Shown here one piece after another: positions 60,069 to 64,000 of a DNA stretch of 64,000 nt. Made by a program: the position numbers and the translations under genes. This DNA comes from Mariprofundus sp. UBA1536 (lineage in GTDB: Bacteria; Pseudomonadota; Zetaproteobacteria; Mariprofundales; Mariprofundaceae): the NCBI GenBank assembly GCA_002323245.1, contig DCPU01000020.1:1-64000 (forward strand). Reading direction: 5' to 3'. The notes beneath the pieces were generated by a model, which worked only from the letters and a program-made list of their open reading frames with translations, was not told the origin of the DNA and searched no databases. The stretch's first letter is position 1. Every line of letters starts with the position of its first letter.

Positions 60069-61928
60069 ATGAAACAACAATTCAAACAACATATATGTAG
60101 GGCATCCCTTGTGATGTTAACGAGCTTGGCGCTTTTGCCAACAGCACAAGCTGCCAACACCATGGCACCCGTGGTGGTGACAGCGCAACGAATGGCCACC
60201 AACCCAGGCAACGCCAGCGCTGACGTGACCGTGATTTCGCGCCAAGAGATTGAAGCTTCACAGGCGAGCAATGTGGCCGAGTTATTGCGCTCACAAGCAG
60301 GGTTGGATGTGGCATCAAGCGGCGGGCCAGGTGGCAATACATCGGTATTTATTCGTGGCGGCAATAGTGGCCACACATTGGTATTGCTTGATGGTATGCG
60401 CGTTGGTTCGGCCACAGTGGGCAGCTTTGATTGGGGCAACTTTTCTACCAGTGATATTGAGCGCATTGAAATTGTGCGAGGACCACAATCATCACTGTAT
60501 GGTGCGGATGCTATGGGTGGTGTGATTCAAATTTTTACCCGTAAAGGTCAATTGGGTATGCAAAGCACGGCAAGTTTTGAGTCTGGCACGTATGGCACCA
60601 AAAAAACAAATATCGCTGTGCGTAGTGGCGATGCTAAGGGCGCAACCTACGGCGTTAGCTTTGAAGATTATCGCACGGATGGTTTTTCAGCGGCCAGCAA
60701 TGGCACCGAGGCTGATGCCAATAAGCGCATCACACTTGGTGCACAAATGGATTTTAGTTCCGGAAAAATCGACACGGCCATCAACCTGCGTCGTAGCGAT
60801 GCAACCACTGGCGTGGATGGTTATGATGCGGTGACGTTTACCTTTGGTGATATTCAAAACTATGAGCTGAACAACACTCAAACCACTGCGGCGATTAAGT
60901 TTACGGATCATATGTCGGATCGATATGACTCCAGCATTCAATTTTCGCGGGTCATTGATGATGTGGTAGCCACCGACCCTGTGAATTTGCGAAATAACTC
61001 CGACTTTAAAACCACCAAAGACCAAATCACATGGTTGAATCAATATGATACTGCAGATGGCAGCATGGTGTTGGGTTACGATACCCATACCAGCAAGGGT
61101 GATAGCAACAGTGCAGGTTTGCATGAGACCATGACCCAACATGGTGTGTTTATGTCCATGCTTTCCGATGGTTCTTCTGCGCAATGGAATGCTTCTGTGC
61201 GTTATGATAAAAACTCAGCCTCAAGCAATGAAACCACCTACAAATTGGGTATGGTGTGGCATCTTGCTGATGCCATGCGCTTTACTGCCAATTATGGCAC
61301 GGGCTTTAAAGCACCAAGTTTGAATGATTTGTATTTTCCTGATGATGGCTTCGGCACCAAAGGCAATCCGAATTTGAAAGCTGAAACCAGCAAGAGCTGG
61401 GATGTTGGTTTGGAATACAAGAGTGATGCAGCGCTGTTGAGTGTGGTGTGGTTTAAGCAACGTTACGACCAACTCATCGCTTGGGAAATGGACCCTGTCA
61501 CGTTTGGTTTTAGCCCTAATAACGTCAACAAAGCCACCAGCAAGGGGCTGGAGTGGCAAACGGCTTACCGTGGCTCATGGGGTTTTGTGCGCGGCAATTA
61601 CACCACGCTTTCTGCAACCGATGATGACACGGGCAACTGGCTGGCACGTCGCGCTGAAAAATCAGGTAATGTGGTTTTGGGTACGGATTTTGGCGGATTC
61701 CACCTTGAAACCGAAATGAACATGGTGGGCAAACGTTTTAACGATAATGCCAACGTAACGGCGCTGGATGCTTACAAAACTTATCATTTGCGCTTGGCTT
61801 ATGCGATGACGGATTCGTGGAAATTGCATGGCCGCATCGACAACTTTAAAGATGTGGTTTACGAAGAAGTATCTGGTTATGCCACGGCTGGCCGCACGTC
61901 TTATGTTGGCGTAAGCGCAATCTTTTAA
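60069..61928 (+). CDS. btuB: TonB-dependent vitamin B12 receptor BtuB
   Basis: 619 aa from ATG 60069, with GGAG about 9 nt upstream; ATG 60054 is an alternative. Signal peptide LVMLTSLALLPTAQAA. The TonB box follows (APVVVTAQRM), then a plug domain with SSLYGADAMGGVIQIFTRKG, and a 22-strand barrel ending RTSYVGVSAIF with the terminal Phe. Length is typical for BtuB (E. coli 614 aa). The riboswitch directly upstream supports cobalamin as ligand. TAATG overlap with the tonB-like gene. Confidence 0.93.
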   Translation: MKQQFKQHICRASLVMLTSLALLPTAQAANTMAPVVVTAQRMATNPGNASADVTVISRQEIEASQASNVAELLRSQAGLDVASSGGPGGNTSVFIRGGNSGHTLVLLDGMRVGSATVGSFDWGNFSTSDIERIEIVRGPQSSLYGADAMGGVIQIFTRKGQLGMQSTASFESGTYGTKKTNIAVRSGDAKGATYGVSFEDYRTDGFSAASNGTEADANKRITLGAQMDFSSGKIDTAINLRRSDATTGVDGYDAVTFTFGDIQNYELNNTQTTAAIKFTDHMSDRYDSSIQFSRVIDDVVATDPVNLRNNSDFKTTKDQITWLNQYDTADGSMVLGYDTHTSKGDSNSAGLHETMTQHGVFMSMLSDGSSAQWNASVRYDKNSASSNETTYKLGMVWHLADAMRFTANYGTGFKAPSLNDLYFPDDGFGTKGNPNLKAETSKSWDVGLEYKSDAALLSVVWFKQRYDQLIAWEMDPVTFGFSPNNVNKATSKGLEWQTAYRGSWGFVRGNYTTLSATDDDTGNWLARRAEKSGNVVLGTDFGGFHLETEMNMVGKRFNDNANVTALDAYKTYHLRLAYAMTDSWKLHGRIDNFKDVVYEEVSGYATAGRTSYVGVSAIF

Positions 61929-62569
61929 TGAACTTTTCGCCACGTGTTTCTTGGCTGATTGCAGTGTCTGCTGCATTGGCAGTGCATGGGGCGATTTTCG
62001 TTTTTTTGTTTGAAAGCAAAGATCATGTGGTTTTATCTGCAGGAAATCATGTGGATGTGGTTTGGGTGGAGCAGCAACAAGCCAAAGCGCCATCAAGCCC
62101 TAAGACTGCTACCCAAGTTGCAGTTGCGAAAACCGCTGCTGTTTTAAGCACTAAAAACCAGGCAAACCATGAAGTGAGGCAAGCTGAGCATAGCTTGAAG
62201 CAAGTGGTGCAACCCAAGACATTAGAAACACCAACAATGTTAAAACAAAACGAAGTGGCTGAAATCGCTGAAGCTAAGCAGACAGTTGCTGAAGCTGCGG
62301 ATATGCCAGCTGTTCAGGAAACACCAGCCCAATACAGTCAACAACTGCTGCAACATTTACGCTACCCTTATTTGGCGCAGCGCAAAGGCTGGGAAGGCGA
62401 AGTTGAATTGCGATTTGCGGTGCGTAGCCAAGCTGTAGAGGCCTTGCGTGTGTTTTCATCCTCGGGTTATCCCGCTTTGGATGATGCTGCATTTCAAGCG
62501 GTGGCATCAGCAAGCATTCCGATGACCGATGGTTTATATCGTTTGCCTGTGGTGTTTAAACTGCGATGA
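61928..62569 (+). CDS. tonB: TonB-like energy-transducing protein
   Basis: 213 aa. N-terminal membrane anchor (WLIAVSAALAVHGAIFVFLF), a linker rich in Ala, Gln and Lys but with few Pro, so lacking the usual Pro-Glu/Pro-Lys rod, and a C-terminal TonB domain (YPYLAQRKGWEGEVELRF, FSSSGYPALDDAAFQAVAS). It probably powers BtuB specifically. ExbB/ExbD are not in the window. Overlaps btuB by 1 base and cobQ by 4. Confidence 0.85.
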   Translation: MNFSPRVSWLIAVSAALAVHGAIFVFLFESKDHVVLSAGNHVDVVWVEQQQAKAPSSPKTATQVAVAKTAAVLSTKNQANHEVRQAEHSLKQVVQPKTLETPTMLKQNEVAEIAEAKQTVAEAADMPAVQETPAQYSQQLLQHLRYPYLAQRKGWEGEVELRFAVRSQAVEALRVFSSSGYPALDDAAFQAVASASIPMTDGLYRLPVVFKLR

Positions 62570-64000
62570 ATGCCTTGATGATTCAGGGCACAGCTTCGGG
62601 CGTGGGTAAATCCGTGTTGGTGGCTGGGCTTTGTCGCTTGCTGGCGCGCAATGGTGTGCGTGTGGCGCCCTTTAAACCGCAAAACATGAGTAATAATGCT
62701 GCCGTGACTGTTGATGGCGGCGAGATTGGCAGAGCCCAGGCCTTGCAGGCGTTTGCTGCTGGCATAGAGCCCACTGTGGATATGAATCCAGTGTTGCTCA
62801 AACCCGAGGGTGATTGCACTTCGCAATTGGTGGTGAAAGGCAAAGTGGTGGGCAAGCTGGAGTCGGTCAACTTTCGAGAAGACAGGCAGCAATGGCTGGC
62901 TACGGTGCTAGCATCATTTGCGGCATTACGTGCCGCTTACGATGTGGTGATTGTCGAAGGTGCAGGCAGCCCTGCAGAACCCAATTTGCGTGCTGGTGAT
63001 ATTGCCAATATGGGCTTTGCTGAGGCGGCTGATATTCCCGTTTGGATTGTTGGCGATATTGATTGCGGTGGTGTGTTTGCATCACTCACAGGCACTTTAG
63101 CTATTTTATCAACTTCAGAGCAGGCGCGCGTGCAGGCTTTATTGATTAATCGTTTTCGGGGATACCGCAGCTTGCTTGATGATGGACTGACTTGGCTTGA
63201 GCAGTCTACGGGTAAACCAGTGGCGGGCGTGATGCCTTGGCTGCCTCTACAATTGCCTGAAGAAGATGCGCCGTATCGTTTGGGTAAGCCGCAAGCCAAA
63301 AGCCAAGCCACGCTTCAGATTGCCGTGTTGATGTACCCACGGGTTAGCAATCTTGATGATATCGATCCGCTAGCCGCGGAACCTTCTGTAGCGCTGCGTT
63401 TGATCAATCGCCCGGAAGACTTGCAGCCTGCGGATGTGTTGATTCTGCCTGGCTCCAAGCATACAGCTGCCGATTTGGCATGGTTGCGGGAAATGGGGTT
63501 TGAACAAGCCATCAACAAACATTTGCGCTATGGCGGCAAGTTGTTGGGTCTTTGCGGCGGCATGCAAATGCTTGGGCAAACCTTGGTGGATGAAGCTGGC
63601 GCTTTGCAAGGTGAGCTTGTGGCGGGTCTGGGCTTGTTGCCGATTCACACCAAGCTACAAGCTACCAAAACGCTCAAACGCCTAGCCCGGCAAGCGATTT
63701 GGCCCAAACCCGTTTGGGTGACGGGGTATGAAATTCATTATGGAAATGGCCCTGAAGATGAGGAGCTGTTCCCTTTTTCGCATATTTCCAGTGATGATGC
63801 GGTGTGGGGCACTTATGTGCATGGCTTATTTGAAAGCGGCGATTTCCGTCAAGCTTGGTTGTTCGCTATGGGTGCAAAGCAGGCCGACAATACCGACCAC
63901 GAAGCACGGGTCATGGCCTCATTGGATTTGCTTGCTGATGCTTTGGAAGAGTACATCCAGCCTGAGCTACTAAAACCCTTGTTCAAGCGCGGTTCCCAGT
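62566..64000 (+). CDS. cobQ: Cobyric acid synthase CobQ (runs off right edge)
   Basis: About 478 codons are visible and the frame is still open at 64000, near the expected C-terminus (LDLLADALEEYIQ). Glutamine-dependent amidation of adenosylcobyrinate diamide at four positions. The N-terminal ATP-binding domain is IQGTASGVGKSVLVAGLCR and FKPQNMSNNA; the class I-type glutaminase domain has the nucleophile Cys in LLGLCGGMQMLGQ and the His in GTYVHGLFES. Its ATG overlaps the tonB stop (ATGA), so it is under the riboswitch. Confidence 0.93.
   Translation, partial: MNALMIQGTASGVGKSVLVAGLCRLLARNGVRVAPFKPQNMSNNAAVTVDGGEIGRAQALQAFAAGIEPTVDMNPVLLKPEGDCTSQLVVKGKVVGKLESVNFREDRQQWLATVLASFAALRAAYDVVIVEGAGSPAEPNLRAGDIANMGFAEAADIPVWIVGDIDCGGVFASLTGTLAILSTSEQARVQALLINRFRGYRSLLDDGLTWLEQSTGKPVAGVMPWLPLQLPEEDAPYRLGKPQAKSQATLQIAVLMYPRVSNLDDIDPLAAEPSVALRLINRPEDLQPADVLILPGSKHTAADLAWLREMGFEQAINKHLRYGGKLLGLCGGMQMLGQTLVDEAGALQGELVAGLGLLPIHTKLQATKTLKRLARQAIWPKPVWVTGYEIHYGNGPEDEELFPFSHISSDDAVWGTYVHGLFESGDFRQAWLFAMGAKQADNTDHEARVMASLDLLADALEEYIQPELLKPLFKRGSQ

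Overview
The window looks like a chromosomal segment of a motile, Gram-negative proteobacterium. Supporting evidence: an outer-membrane TonB/BtuB B12 system, a tripartite RND efflux pump, a proteobacterial-length GyrB (817 aa), a flagellar fliLMNOP operon behind a sigma-54-type promoter, and single-subunit tRNA synthetases. GC content is moderate by eye. A zetaproteobacterial (Mariprofundus/Ghiorsea-like) or gammaproteobacterial origin fits the gene mix, but this is inference only. Several genes seem to start with TTG or GTG behind good Shine-Dalgarno sequences (psd, ugd, the PHP-glycosyltransferase, btuF, motA).

Layout. 1-7.9 kb: a partial DUF2726 gene, then a rightward envelope-lipid/glycan locus (membrane-anchored HemL-like aminotransferase, PHP-GT4 fusion, phosphatidylserine decarboxylase, Mpo1/DUF962-like membrane protein, UDP-glucose dehydrogenase). 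7.9-28.1 kb: a long leftward block with the TIGR03545/TIGR03546 pair, a nucleotidyltransferase/ribbon-helix-helix pair, a cupin, purM-gyrB-recF, a VapC/Phd pair, a JmjC/cupin-like protein coupled to tyrS, a DEAD-box helicase, a CDF transporter, thiI, ileS and a UbiA-family prenyltransferase. 28.2-30 kb: an orphan DppBC-type permease pair. 30-35.3 kb: motA, two motB-like genes and fliLMNOP.

35.3-39.8 kb is the most unusual part. The flagellar operon stops after fliP, and fliQ/fliR/flhB do not follow. Instead there are two integron-type gene cassettes with recognisable attC sites and no integrase in view. One carries an unknown 177-aa protein. The other is very large (3.28 kb) and carries a complete single-polypeptide type IIG/ISP-like restriction-modification enzyme. 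The 9-nt sequence at the 5' end of the big cassette is the exact reverse complement of the R'' core of its own 3' attC, as expected of an excisable circular cassette. Two different short tandem duplications, of a kind I associate with REP-type transposase remnants, flank the region.

39.8-47 kb: a TetR-regulated RND efflux operon with a perfect 12-bp inverted-repeat operator over a TATAAT box, then a frameshifted OprB porin pseudogene. 47-53.7 kb: leftward LtaS-like sulfatase-fold protein, GDPD-like protein, a hypothetical protein, PhhB, and the mtnA/class II aldolase pair of a possible 5'-deoxynucleoside salvage (DHAP-shunt) route, then a rightward lipoprotein. 53.9-55.6 kb: the Fo half of ATP synthase (atpI-B-E-F) without F1 genes. 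56-64 kb: a cobalamin locus, btuF-btuC-btuD-cobO-cbiX, then a cobalamin riboswitch and btuB-tonB-cobQ, with cobQ running off the right edge. A 114-bp dispersed repeat occurs at 50.9 and 55.8 kb. I saw no tRNA, rRNA or CRISPR array.
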